Assembly (NCBI RefSeq): GCF_014211915.1
Contig: NZ_CP060041.1
Span: 186,001 to 250,000 of the forward strand
Source: Burkholderia cenocepacia
Lineage (GTDB): Bacteria > Pseudomonadota > Gammaproteobacteria > Burkholderiales > Burkholderiaceae
DNA: 64,000 nucleotides
Direction: 5' to 3'
Part shown: positions 40,140 through 48,537 of the stretch, in pieces
Layout of the letters: every line of letters starts with the position of its first letter
Numbering within the stretch: position 1 is the stretch's first letter
Notes under the pieces: generated by a model
What the model was told of the DNA's origin: nothing
The model's input: only the letters and a program-made list of their open reading frames with translations
Database searches by the model: none
Made by a program: the position numbers and the translations under genes

Positions 40140-40598
40140 ATGGTGACGTTGAACATCAACAACCGGCCGGCCGAGATCGATGCCGATCCGTCGACGCCGG
40201 TGCTCTGGGTGCTGCGCGACAACCTCGGGCTGACCGGCACCAAGTTCGGCTGCGGCACTGGCGACTGCGGCGCCTGCACCGTTCATGTCGACGGCCGGGC
40301 GGCCCGAAGCTGCACGCTGGCGCTGTCGGCGGTCGGCAGTGCGCGCATCACGACGTCCGAACATCTCGCCGACGATGCGCTCGGCAAGGCCGTCCTCGAC
40401 GCGTGGCTCCGGCACGACGTCGCGCAATGCGGCTACTGCCAGAGCGGTCAGATGATGAGCGCGGCCGCCCTGCTGCGCGGCAACAAGGCACCGACCGACG
40501 CCGACATCGATCGCGCGATGGCCGGCAACCTGTGCCGTTGCGCGACCTACCAGCGCATCCGCGCCGCGATTCACGATGCGGCCAGCGCGCTTGCCTGA
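40140..40598 (+). CDS. iorA: (2Fe-2S) subunit of a molybdenum hydroxylase, IorA type
   Basis: A 152-aa electron-transfer subunit of the xanthine oxidase family. The plant-type cluster ligands are in CGTGDCGACTVHVDG (residues 38-52) and the second cluster ligands in CGYCQSGQMM and NLCRCATYQRI. It has no FAD domain. The next gene, 21 bp on, is the molybdopterin subunit, making an IorAB-type two-component enzyme that oxidises an N-heteroaromatic or aldehyde and passes electrons to a cytochrome or other acceptor. Substrate is unknown; the neighbouring indole-type cluster is suggestive only. Confidence 0.88.
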   Translation: MVTLNINNRPAEIDADPSTPVLWVLRDNLGLTGTKFGCGTGDCGACTVHVDGRAARSCTLALSAVGSARITTSEHLADDALGKAVLDAWLRHDVAQCGYCQSGQMMSAAALLRGNKAPTDADIDRAMAGNLCRCATYQRIRAAIHDAASALA

Positions 40599-40619
40599 GC
40601 CTGCCGGGAGACTTTGACC

Positions 40620-43112
40620 ATGCGTATTCGCACTGCCGGGCGCCCGGCGAGCACCGACGCCCCCCACCCCGACGCTTCGCCGGTCGCCGGAACAGGTTCT
40701 CCGTCGCTCGGCCGGCGCGGCTTCCTGAAGCTCACGATGGCGGCGAGCGGCTGCCTTGCACTGGGCTTCGCTCCGAACCGGGCCACGGCCGAAGCCGGCA
40801 AAGCCCTTCCGTCTTCGCCACCGCAAGCATTCCTGATCATCGCGCCGGACAACACGGTGACGATCGCCGTCAACCGGACGGAATCCGGCCAGGGCGTCAG
40901 CACCGCGCTGCCGATGGCACTGGCCGACGAACTGGATGCCGACTGGCGCAACGTACGCACCGTGCTCGCACCGGCCGGCGAGCCGTACAAGGACCCGGTG
41001 ACGGGCATCCAGATGACCGGCGGCGCGACGTCGGTCAATCACTCGTTCGCGCAATACCGCGAACTCGGCGCGTCCGCCCGCGCGATGCTCGTCGCCGCGG
41101 CCGCGCGGCGCTGGAACGTCGATCCCGCCGCGTGCCGCACCGCGAACGGTGTCGTGACGGCCGGCAACCGCAGCGCGACCTACGGCGAACTGGCGCCCGA
41201 CGCGATGGCGATGCCGGTGCCGCAGCGGGTGCCGTTGAAATCGCCGGACCAGTTCCGCATCATCGGCAAGCCGACCCCGCGCATCGACGCACGCGCGATG
41301 CTCGACGGCACGCTCAAGTACGGGATGGACTGGCGCCTGCCGGACATGAAGGTGGCCGTGGTCGCCCGCCCGCCACGCTTCGGCGGGCAGGTCGCGAGCT
41401 ACAACGCGGCCGCGGCCCGGGCGGTCAAGGGCGTGGTGGAAGTCGTCGAGATCCCGGTCGACCGCGGCGGCACCGGCGTGGCCGTCATCGCCGATGGGTA
41501 CTGGCCGGCCAAACTCGGGCGCGATGCGCTGCAGGTCACATGGAAAGACAGCGGGTCGAGCGTGTCGTCAGCGGAACAGATACGCGCTTACAAGCAGCTC
41601 GCCGCCTCGCCCGGCACCGTGGTGCGGACAGCGTCGAGCGGCAGTGCGCCGCCCCCGGCAACACGAATTCAGAAGGATTACGAATTTCCGTATCTCGCGC
41701 ATGCGCCGATGGAGCCGCTCAGCTGTACGGTGGACGTCGGCCCGGCGAGCTGCGCGTGCGGGATCAAGATCTGGGGCGGATCGTCGCTGCAGACGGCCGA
41801 TCGCGCCGCGGTCGCGAAGGCGCTCGGCGTGGCGCCGGCCAAGGTCCAGATCTTCACGTTGACGTCGGGCGGCGACTACGGCCGGCGTTCGACGCCGACG
41901 TCGGACTACGTGGTCGAAGCCGCGCGCGTATCCGCCGCCTATCTGGCGGCCGGCCACCTCGGCCCGGTCAAGACGATCTGGACGCGCGAGGACGATCTGC
42001 GCGGCGGCTATTACCGCCCGATGGTGCTGCATCGCGTCGACATCGGCGTGGACGGCAGCGGCACCGTGCGAGACTGGCAGCACGTCGTCGTCGGCCAGTC
42101 GGTGCTGAAGGGTTCGCCGCTCGAGCGCACGACGATTCGCAAGGGTGGCGTCGACCCCGCGCTGACCGAAGGCGTCGCCGACAGCCCGTACGGCTTTCCG
42201 ATGCAGGTGTCGGTCCATCAGACGGACGCGGACGTGCCGGTCCAGTCGTGGCGCTCGGGCGGCCATACGCATACGGCATTCGTGATGGAGACGCTGGTCG
42301 ACGAGCTCGCGCACGCAGCGCGACAGGACCCGGTCGCGTATCGGATGGCACGGCTGTCCGGTCCCGAGCACGCGCCCCATCGCCAGGCGCTCGCGCTCGC
42401 CGTCGACAAATCCGGCTACGGCACGCGCACGCTGCCTGCCGGGCACGCATGGGGTACGGCCATGCACGAATCGGCCGGGACGGTCGTGGCTTACGTGACG
42501 GAGGTCTCGATCGAAGCGCAGCAACCGCGCGTGCATCGCGTGACGGCCGGCGTGTATGCGGGCCGCATCGTCAACCCGACCGGCGCGGAAGCGCAGATCC
42601 AGGGCGGCGCGCTGTTCGGCCTCGCGACGACGAAGCCGGGCTTCGCGATCGACGTCGACCATGGCGCGGTGCGCAACGCCGGTTTCGCCGACTATCCACC
42701 TGTGCGCATGCAGGAAGCGCCGCCGGTGGATGTCTTCTTCGTTCCGTCGGACGCGCATCCGACCGGGTTGAGCGACGCCGGCGTGCCGCCGATCGCACCG
42801 GCGGTGGCCAACGGTGCGTTCGTCCTGACCGGCGAGCGGATGCATGCGTTGCCGTTCGCGCCGATGCTGGTCGCGGCAGCCGCCCCGGCGATGCCGACGG
42901 CCCCCGCGGCAGCCGTCGACGACGATCCGTACGGCGACCTGCCGGCCGGCGGCTGCCGGATGCCGCGCAAGGTCAAGCCGGCCGCATTGAAGCCCAGGAC
43001 CGATCAAAGTCACGCAGGCGTCGGCCAGGCGCCCTCGGTGCCGAAATTCCTGCGGCCGAAACGGCGCGCCGGCATCCCGTGCATCGACGATCTGAAGAAA
43101 GGCACGGTGTGA
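40620..43112 (+). CDS. iorB: Molybdopterin-binding subunit of a molybdenum hydroxylase, IorB type
   Basis: An 830-aa subunit with a twin-arginine region (LGRRGFLKLTMAASGCLALG near residue 35), so the complex is probably exported folded. The body matches the isoquinoline 1-oxidoreductase beta/aldehyde oxidoreductase family (PDNTVTIAVNRTESGQGVST; YLAHAPMEPLSCTVDV; SWRSGGHTHTAFVMET). ATG 40620 with GGGAGA upstream is preferred over TTG 40614. The C-terminal 80 residues, rich in Pro/Ala and ending RAGIPCIDDLKKGTV, are unusual. No maturation (XdhC-like) gene is next to it. A strong bidirectional hairpin follows. Confidence 0.88.
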   Translation: MRIRTAGRPASTDAPHPDASPVAGTGSPSLGRRGFLKLTMAASGCLALGFAPNRATAEAGKALPSSPPQAFLIIAPDNTVTIAVNRTESGQGVSTALPMALADELDADWRNVRTVLAPAGEPYKDPVTGIQMTGGATSVNHSFAQYRELGASARAMLVAAAARRWNVDPAACRTANGVVTAGNRSATYGELAPDAMAMPVPQRVPLKSPDQFRIIGKPTPRIDARAMLDGTLKYGMDWRLPDMKVAVVARPPRFGGQVASYNAAAARAVKGVVEVVEIPVDRGGTGVAVIADGYWPAKLGRDALQVTWKDSGSSVSSAEQIRAYKQLAASPGTVVRTASSGSAPPPATRIQKDYEFPYLAHAPMEPLSCTVDVGPASCACGIKIWGGSSLQTADRAAVAKALGVAPAKVQIFTLTSGGDYGRRSTPTSDYVVEAARVSAAYLAAGHLGPVKTIWTREDDLRGGYYRPMVLHRVDIGVDGSGTVRDWQHVVVGQSVLKGSPLERTTIRKGGVDPALTEGVADSPYGFPMQVSVHQTDADVPVQSWRSGGHTHTAFVMETLVDELAHAARQDPVAYRMARLSGPEHAPHRQALALAVDKSGYGTRTLPAGHAWGTAMHESAGTVVAYVTEVSIEAQQPRVHRVTAGVYAGRIVNPTGAEAQIQGGALFGLATTKPGFAIDVDHGAVRNAGFADYPPVRMQEAPPVDVFFVPSDAHPTGLSDAGVPPIAPAVANGAFVLTGERMHALPFAPMLVAAAAPAMPTAPAAAVDDDPYGDLPAGGCRMPRKVKPAALKPRTDQSHAGVGQAPSVPKFLRPKRRAGIPCIDDLKKGTV

Positions 43113-43130
43113 CGTAGACGATCCGGCCAG

Positions 43131-43169
43131 CGGCTGCGCCCGGCACGCCCGCCGGGCCGGGCGCAGCCG
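43131..43169. terminator. Bidirectional terminator hairpin
   Basis: A perfect 14-bp stem, CGGCTGCGCCCGGC (43131-43144) with its complement at 43156-43169 and an 11-nt loop, sits in the 100-bp gap between convergent iorB and the AraC gene. It has no U tract on either side but is very stable. Confidence 0.65.
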
Positions 43170-43212
43170 CATGGACCGTCGCCACGGCGGGGCATCGCGC
43201 CCGCCGTCGCGT

Positions 43213-44238
43213 TCATCCCCGCACGCGCCGCATCCTGAGCGTCGCCGACGGCGATTCGCCGAACGCGCGCTTGTACTCGATCGCGAACCGCCCGAGGTGC
43301 GCGAAACCCCATTTCAGCGCGATATCGGTGACCGACGCGAGCCCCGGCGTATCGTCGGCCAGCAGTTCGTCGCGCACATGTTGCAGCCGCAACTGCCGCA
43401 CGAAGCCCATCGGCGTGATGCCGTGGCGATTGCGAAAGCCGGCGAACAGCGTGCTCGGGCTGACGCCGGCGAGATCGGCGAGCCGTTCGATCGTCAGCGG
43501 CTCGTCGAGATGCGCGCGAATGTATTCCTCGACGCGCCGCACGTAGAACGGCGCGAGCGCCGTCGGCAGGCGCCGCGTGCCGTCGCGTGCGCTGTTCGGG
43601 TGGCCGTGCAGCAGCAGGTTGAGCAGCGTCGATTCGAGCTGCTCGAACGCAAGCGGATGACGCAACGGATGCGCGTCCGTCGCGATCGCGCCGGCGAGCA
43701 CCGGCAGCAATTGCGCGAGACAGGTGCCCTGCGGCGACGCCAGGCTGAATTCCGGTTCGAATTCGACGCTCGCACGCCGGTCGTCGCCGAAATGCCGCTG
43801 CGCGTGGCGCTCCATCACTTCACGCTCGATGCGCAGGATCACCTGCGGGCACGCATCGCCCCAGCGCATCTTCAACGGCAGCGTCGGCGAAAGCAGCGAC
43901 GCGGTGCCCGGCGACGACACGAAGCGCGTCGCGCCGCATTCGATCTCGGCGTCGCCGCGCAGTGGAATCTGCAGCAGGAAGAAATGCTCGAGCGGCCCCG
44001 GCTCGATGCTGACGCCGCCACCGTAATCGAGCAGGTTCAACGACAGGTTGCCCCAGCGCGCATGGTGCATGCAGCTGTGCAGCGCACGCGATTCGCCGGT
44101 CGGCGTGAGCCGGTGCGGCTTGAACACATCGGCCACGCGTGCGCGCACCTCGTCGACGTCGTTCGACTGCAGCAGCAGCGTGTCGTGATTGAAACAGGCG
44201 GCATCGGCCAGCCAGCCGGTTTCGAAAAATTGCGCCAT
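43213..44238 (-). CDS. AraC-family regulator of the StyA-like operon (IifR-like)
   Basis: A 341-aa regulator. The N-terminal 220 residues are an AraC-binding-like sensor. The C-terminal AraC helix-turn-helix includes LTIERLADLAGVSPSTLFAG and VTDIALKWGFAHLGRFAIEY, ending AFGESPSATLRMRR. ATG 44238 is fixed by GGGAGA 6 nt upstream. It is divergent from the hydrolase/SDR/monooxygenase operon across 350 bp. In the iif cluster of Acinetobacter an AraC protein (IifR) in the same position responds to indole; by synteny this is its likely counterpart. Confidence 0.9.
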   Translation of the reverse strand: MAQFFETGWLADAACFNHDTLLLQSNDVDEVRARVADVFKPHRLTPTGESRALHSCMHHARWGNLSLNLLDYGGGVSIEPGPLEHFFLLQIPLRGDAEIECGATRFVSSPGTASLLSPTLPLKMRWGDACPQVILRIEREVMERHAQRHFGDDRRASVEFEPEFSLASPQGTCLAQLLPVLAGAIATDAHPLRHPLAFEQLESTLLNLLLHGHPNSARDGTRRLPTALAPFYVRRVEEYIRAHLDEPLTIERLADLAGVSPSTLFAGFRNRHGITPMGFVRQLRLQHVRDELLADDTPGLASVTDIALKWGFAHLGRFAIEYKRAFGESPSATLRMRRVRG

Positions 44239-44588
44239 CGAAGTTCTCCCGTCGTGCTCGATCGCACTCGCGCCGTGCATGCATTCCCGCTATCGGGGAA
44301 TCCGCCGCACGATCCGGACAGCGCCTGGAGTATCCGGACAGTCCGTCCTACGAAACACGCAAGTCCCGCGCAAGCCACGCAAGAAGCGGACCGTTCGCGC
44401 ATCGTAGAAAACTGTGCGGATCTTCCGCATCCGCACATACCCGCACTCGGCCCCGGCCCGCCGGCCTGCGGCAGCCGCTGCCGCAGGTTTCCGGAATTCG
44501 CGGATACCGGCCGAAGAAAGCGGATAGAAACGCCCATTTCGGCCGCCAATACTGGGCCGTCACCGAAACCAACCGCATGGAGGGACCC
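44239..44588. promoter_or_regulatory. Divergent promoter region of the indole-type cluster
   Basis: A 350-bp gap without coding capacity between the AraC gene and its target operon. It holds the repeated element ATCCGGACAG (44314-44342, two near copies: GATCCGGACAGCG and TATCCGGACAGTC) about 20 bp apart, a plausible tandem AraC site. TCCGCATCCGCA and GCGGATA repeats lie nearer the operon. Confidence 0.45.
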
Positions 44589-45836
44589 ATGAACGGACGT
44601 CACATCGAGATTCCAGCGCCGGACGGCGGCGCATTCCGCGCGTACCTGAGCACGCCGGCCGGCGGCACCGGGCCGGGCATCGTGCTCTGTCACGAGATCT
44701 TCGGCGCGAACGCGACGATGCGCGACGTGGCCGACTATTACGCCGAGGAAGGCTATACGGTGCTCGTGCCGGACCTGTTCTGGCGCCAGGCCCCGGGCAT
44801 CGAGCTCGGTGATACGGCGGCCGATTTCGCGCGCGCGATGGCCCTTTATCGCGAATACGACGAAAACAAGGGCGTCGAGGACATCGGCGCCGCGCTGGCC
44901 GAGCTGCGCGAGCGGCCGGAATGCACGGGCGAGGCCGGCGTGCTCGGCTACTGCCTCGGCGGCAAGCTCGCGTATCTCGCCGCGTGCCGGCTGCCGGGCG
45001 TGGCCGCGGCGGTCAGTTACTACGGCGTGGGCATCGAGCATGCGCTGGACGAAGCCGCGCACCTGCACGGGCGGCTCGTGCTGCAGATCGCGGAGCTGGA
45101 CCGCTTCTGCCCGCCCGACGCGCAGCAGCGCATCGCGGCTGCGCTGGCGGGTCGCGACGGCGTCGAAGTCTACGTCTACCCCGGCGTCGATCATGCATTC
45201 GCCCGCGCCGGCGGCGATCATTTCGACAAGGCCGCCGCGGTCATGGCCCACCAGCGCGCGATCGCCGCGTTCCGCGCCGCGCTCGGCCCGCGCTACGACC
45301 TGTCCGCGCTGTGGGAAACGCACCTGAAGCACGAGTTCGACACGCGCAACGTCGACGCGACGATGGCCACGATGGTCGCCGAGCCGTACGTCAACCATAT
45401 TCCGACACTGACGGGCGGCGTCGGCCACGACGAACTGAAGCGCTTCTACACGCATCACTTCGTGCATGCGAACCCGCCCGACACGACGATCACGCCGATC
45501 TCGCGCACGATCGGCGCGAGCCAGATCGTCGACGAGCTGCTGTTCCGCTTCACGCACACCACCGAGATCGACTGGATGCTCCCGGGCGTCGCGCCGACCG
45601 GCAAGCGTGTCGAGATTCCGCTCGTCGCGATCGTCAAGTTTCGCGGCGACAAGCTCTATCACGAACACATCTACTGGGACCAGGCGAGCGTGCTCGTGCA
45701 GATCGGCCTGCTCGATCCGGCCGGCCTGCCGGTCGCGGGCGTCGACACGGCCCGCAAGCTGCTCGACGAAACCGTGCCGTCGAACGGCCTGATGCGCCGC
45801 TGGCACGACAGCACGCCATCGACGGATGCGCACTGA
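44589..45836 (+). CDS. Dienelactone hydrolase-SnoaL-like fusion protein
   Basis: A 415-aa two-domain protein. Residues 1-240 are a dienelactone hydrolase fold with Glu36 (LCHEIFG), nucleophile Cys122 (GYCLGGKLAY), Asp170 (ELDRFCPPD) and His201 (PGVDHAFAR). Residues about 250-410 are an NTF2/SnoaL-like domain (SRTIGASQIVDELLFRFTHT). ATG 44589 has GGAGGG just upstream. It heads the operon. In iif/ind indole clusters a protein at this position (IifA) turns 3-hydroxyindolin-2-one into anthranilate without a cofactor. The role here is inferred from synteny. Confidence 0.85.
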   Translation: MNGRHIEIPAPDGGAFRAYLSTPAGGTGPGIVLCHEIFGANATMRDVADYYAEEGYTVLVPDLFWRQAPGIELGDTAADFARAMALYREYDENKGVEDIGAALAELRERPECTGEAGVLGYCLGGKLAYLAACRLPGVAAAVSYYGVGIEHALDEAAHLHGRLVLQIAELDRFCPPDAQQRIAAALAGRDGVEVYVYPGVDHAFARAGGDHFDKAAAVMAHQRAIAAFRAALGPRYDLSALWETHLKHEFDTRNVDATMATMVAEPYVNHIPTLTGGVGHDELKRFYTHHFVHANPPDTTITPISRTIGASQIVDELLFRFTHTTEIDWMLPGVAPTGKRVEIPLVAIVKFRGDKLYHEHIYWDQASVLVQIGLLDPAGLPVAGVDTARKLLDETVPSNGLMRRWHDSTPSTDAH

Positions 45837-45876
45837 CGCGGCCCTTCCCTCACCCCACGATTCCCGGAGACACACC

Positions 45877-46665
45877 ATGAATGCCCTTGCTGGCAAAGTC
45901 GCGCTCGTCACCGGCGGCGCCACGCTGATCGGCGCCGCGGTCGCGCAGGACCTGAGCCGCGCCGGTGCGTGCGTCGCGATCCTCGATCTCGATGCGGACA
46001 ACGGCGCACGCGTGGCCGCATCGCTCGGCGAACGGGCGCTGTTCATCGCGCTCGACATCACCGACGATCGTGCGATCGAGCGCGCGATCGCGACGATCGT
46101 CGAGCGGTTCGGCGCGATCGACGTGCTCGTCAACCTCGCGTGCAGCTATGTCGACGACGGCATCCACGCGACCCGCAACGACTGGCTCGCCGCGATGGAC
46201 GTCAACGTCGTGTCGGCCGCGATGCTCGCGAAGGCCGTGCATCCGCACATGGCCCGGCGCGGCGGCGGCGCGATCGTGAACTTCAGCTCGATCTCCGCGC
46301 AGTGCGCGCAAACCGGCCGCTGGCTGTATCCGACCTCGAAGGCCGCGATCCGCCAGCTCACGCGCAGCATGGCGATGGATCTCGCGCCCGATCGCATCCG
46401 CGTCAACTCGGTATCGCCGGGCTGGACCTGGTCGCGCGTGATGGACGAGATGACGCACGGCGACCGCGCGAAGACCGATCGCGTCGCCGCACCGTTCCAC
46501 CTGCTCGGACGCGTCGGCGATCCGTCGGAAGTCGCGCAGGTCGTCACGTTCCTGTGCAGCGACGCGGCGAGCTTCGTGACCGGCGCCGACTACGCGGTGG
46601 ACGGCGGCTATGCCGCGATGGGCCCCGAACAGGCGGTGCCGGCGATTCCGCGGCTCGCGGAGTGA
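45877..46665 (+). CDS. Short-chain dehydrogenase/reductase (IifB-like)
   Basis: A 262-aa classical SDR. It has the nucleotide motif TGGATLIGA (residues 12-20), Asp37 after beta-2 suggesting NAD(H), Ser138, Tyr151 and Lys155 (YPTSK), and the C-terminal GADYAVDGGY. The usual NNAG is replaced by NLAC. GGAGA precedes ATG 45877; 40 bp separate it from the previous stop. It probably oxidises a dihydrodiol or alcohol made by the downstream monooxygenase, as IifB does with indole-2,3-dihydrodiol. Confidence 0.9.
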   Translation: MNALAGKVALVTGGATLIGAAVAQDLSRAGACVAILDLDADNGARVAASLGERALFIALDITDDRAIERAIATIVERFGAIDVLVNLACSYVDDGIHATRNDWLAAMDVNVVSAAMLAKAVHPHMARRGGGAIVNFSSISAQCAQTGRWLYPTSKAAIRQLTRSMAMDLAPDRIRVNSVSPGWTWSRVMDEMTHGDRAKTDRVAAPFHLLGRVGDPSEVAQVVTFLCSDAASFVTGADYAVDGGYAAMGPEQAVPAIPRLAE

Positions 46666-46729
46666 CCGTGCCGCGTCGCCCCTTCTTGCAACCACTCCGG
46701 CCGTCACGCGGCCAACCGAGGACATTCCC

Positions 46730-47968
46730 ATGAGACGCATCGCTATCGTCGGCGCCGGCCAGTCCGGCCTGCAACTCGCCTTCGCCCTGCTCGACCAGGG
46801 CTACCACGTCACGCTCGCGACCAATCGTGACGCGGAGCAGATCCGCACGGGCAAGGTCATGTCGAGCCAGTGCATGTTCCACACGTCGTTGCAGATCGAG
46901 CGCGATCTCGGCCTGAATACGTGGGAGGAAGCGTGCCCGGCCGTCGAAGGCATCGGCATCGCGGTGCCGCACCCGGACGGCCACGGCCGCAAGGCGATCG
47001 ACTGGTCGTCGCGCCTCACCCGCTACGCGCAGTCGGTCGACCAGCGCGTGAAGATGGCCGACTGGCTCGACGGCGTGCGCCGCCGCGGCGCGGACGTGCG
47101 CATCGCCGACATCGGCGTGCCCGAACTCGAGGCACTCGCGCGCAGCCACGACCTCGTGCTGCTCGCGGCCGGCAAGGGCGACATCGTCGGCCTGCTCGGC
47201 CGCGACGATGCGCGCAGCCCGTTCGACCGCCCGCAGCGCGCACTGGCTCTCACCTACGTGAAAGGGATGACGCCGAGCGAGCCGTATTCGCGCGTACGCT
47301 TCAACCTGCTGCCGGGCATCGGCGAGTATTTCGTGTTTCCCGCGCTGACCACCACGGGCCCATGCGAAATCATGGTGTTCGAAGGCATCCCCGGCGGCCC
47401 GCTCGACTGCTGGGCCGACGTGAAGACGCCCGAGCAGCATCTGGACCGCAGCCTGTCGTTCCTGCAACAGTACGTGCCATGGGAATTCGAACGCTGCCGC
47501 GACGTCGAAGTCACCGATCCGAACGGCACGTTGGCCGGACGTTTCGCGCCGACCGTGCGCAAGCCGTTCTTCCGGCTGCCGTCGGGCCGCACCGTGTTCG
47601 GGATGGCCGATGCGGTGGTCGTCAACGATCCGATCACCGGCCAGGGCTCGAACAACGCCGCGAAATGCGCGAACGCGTATTTCGACGCGATCGTCGCGCG
47701 CGGCGCCGCGCCGTTCGGCGAAGACTGGATGCAGCAGACCTTCGAAGGCTACTGGGCCTATGCGCAGCATGTCGTGCGCTGGACCAACTCGCTGCTCACC
47801 CCGCCGCCGCCGCACATCCTCGAACTGCTCGGCGCGGCCGGCCAGTCGCCGTCGCTCGCGAAAACGATCGTCGACGGCTTCGACGACCCGCGCCGGTTCG
47901 CGCCGTGGTGGTTCGAGCCGTCGGCGTGCGCGGCGCTGATCCGCGAACACAGCGTGCGTGCGGAGTAA
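46730..47968 (+). CDS. StyA-like FAD-dependent monooxygenase (styrene/indole type)
   Basis: A 412-aa group E flavoprotein monooxygenase; StyA is 415 aa. It has the FAD Rossmann motif GAGQSGLQLAFALLDQGY, TNRDAEQIRTGKVMSSQCMF, which is highly characteristic of StyA/IndA, and NDPITGQGSNNAAKCA for the second FAD contact. ATG 46730 has GAGGA 7 nt upstream. It uses reduced FAD from the adjacent reductase to epoxidise an aromatic vinyl or indole ring. The SDR plus hydrolase-fusion context favours indole over styrene, since no styrene oxide isomerase is present. Confidence 0.9.
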   Translation: MRRIAIVGAGQSGLQLAFALLDQGYHVTLATNRDAEQIRTGKVMSSQCMFHTSLQIERDLGLNTWEEACPAVEGIGIAVPHPDGHGRKAIDWSSRLTRYAQSVDQRVKMADWLDGVRRRGADVRIADIGVPELEALARSHDLVLLAAGKGDIVGLLGRDDARSPFDRPQRALALTYVKGMTPSEPYSRVRFNLLPGIGEYFVFPALTTTGPCEIMVFEGIPGGPLDCWADVKTPEQHLDRSLSFLQQYVPWEFERCRDVEVTDPNGTLAGRFAPTVRKPFFRLPSGRTVFGMADAVVVNDPITGQGSNNAAKCANAYFDAIVARGAAPFGEDWMQQTFEGYWAYAQHVVRWTNSLLTPPPPHILELLGAAGQSPSLAKTIVDGFDDPRRFAPWWFEPSACAALIREHSVRAE

Positions 47969-47973
47969 CCGCC

Positions 47974-48501
47974 ATGGAAACGACCGTCACCGACCGCGCG
48001 GCCCTCGACCCGATGCAGTTGCGCGCCGCGTTCGGGCAGTTCCCGACCGGCGTCACCGTGATCACCACGTGCGCGGCCGACGGGCGCAAGGTGGGCCTCA
48101 CCGCGAATTCGTTCTCGTCGCTGTCGCTCGATCCGCCACTCGTGCTGTGGAGCCTGCGCAAGGTCGCGCCGAGCCGCCCGGATTTCGTCGCGGCCACGCA
48201 CTTCGCGATCAACATCCTCGCGCACGACCAGATCGACCTGTCGCGGCGCTTCGCGACGCCCAGCGCCGACAAGTTCGACGGCGTGCCGCACGTGGCATCG
48301 GAAAGCGGCGGCGTGCCGTGCCTCGCCGGCGCGAGCGCGCGCTTCGTGTGCCGCAACGTCGGCCACTACGAAGGCGGCGACCACCTGCTCTTCATCGGCG
48401 AGATCGAACGGTTCGACGCATTCGGCAAGGCGCCGCTCGTGTTTCATGCCGGCCAGTATCGCGCGATCGCCGATCATCCCGATCTTTCACGCGCCTTTTA
48501 A
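47974..48501 (+). CDS. Flavin reductase (StyB/IifD-like)
   Basis: A 175-aa flavin reductase-like domain protein. FPTGVTVITTCAADGRKVGL, then TANSFSSLSLDPPLVLWSL and HFAINILAHDQ, mark the HpaC/StyB family. It starts 5 nt after the monooxygenase stop, so the two are co-translated. It supplies reduced FAD to the StyA-like partner using NAD(P)H. Length and order equal styAB. Confidence 0.92.
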   Translation: METTVTDRAALDPMQLRAAFGQFPTGVTVITTCAADGRKVGLTANSFSSLSLDPPLVLWSLRKVAPSRPDFVAATHFAINILAHDQIDLSRRFATPSADKFDGVPHVASESGGVPCLAGASARFVCRNVGHYEGGDHLLFIGEIERFDAFGKAPLVFHAGQYRAIADHPDLSRAF

Positions 48502-48537
48502 TTAGTCATACAAACAAATAACCAGGAGGTGGTGAAC

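Noticed and set aside
46730..48501. Styrene monooxygenase StyAB for styrene catabolism
   Set aside because: No styrene oxide isomerase, phenylacetaldehyde dehydrogenase or StySR two-component system is adjacent. The flanking SDR, hydrolase fusion and AraC gene match indole clusters.
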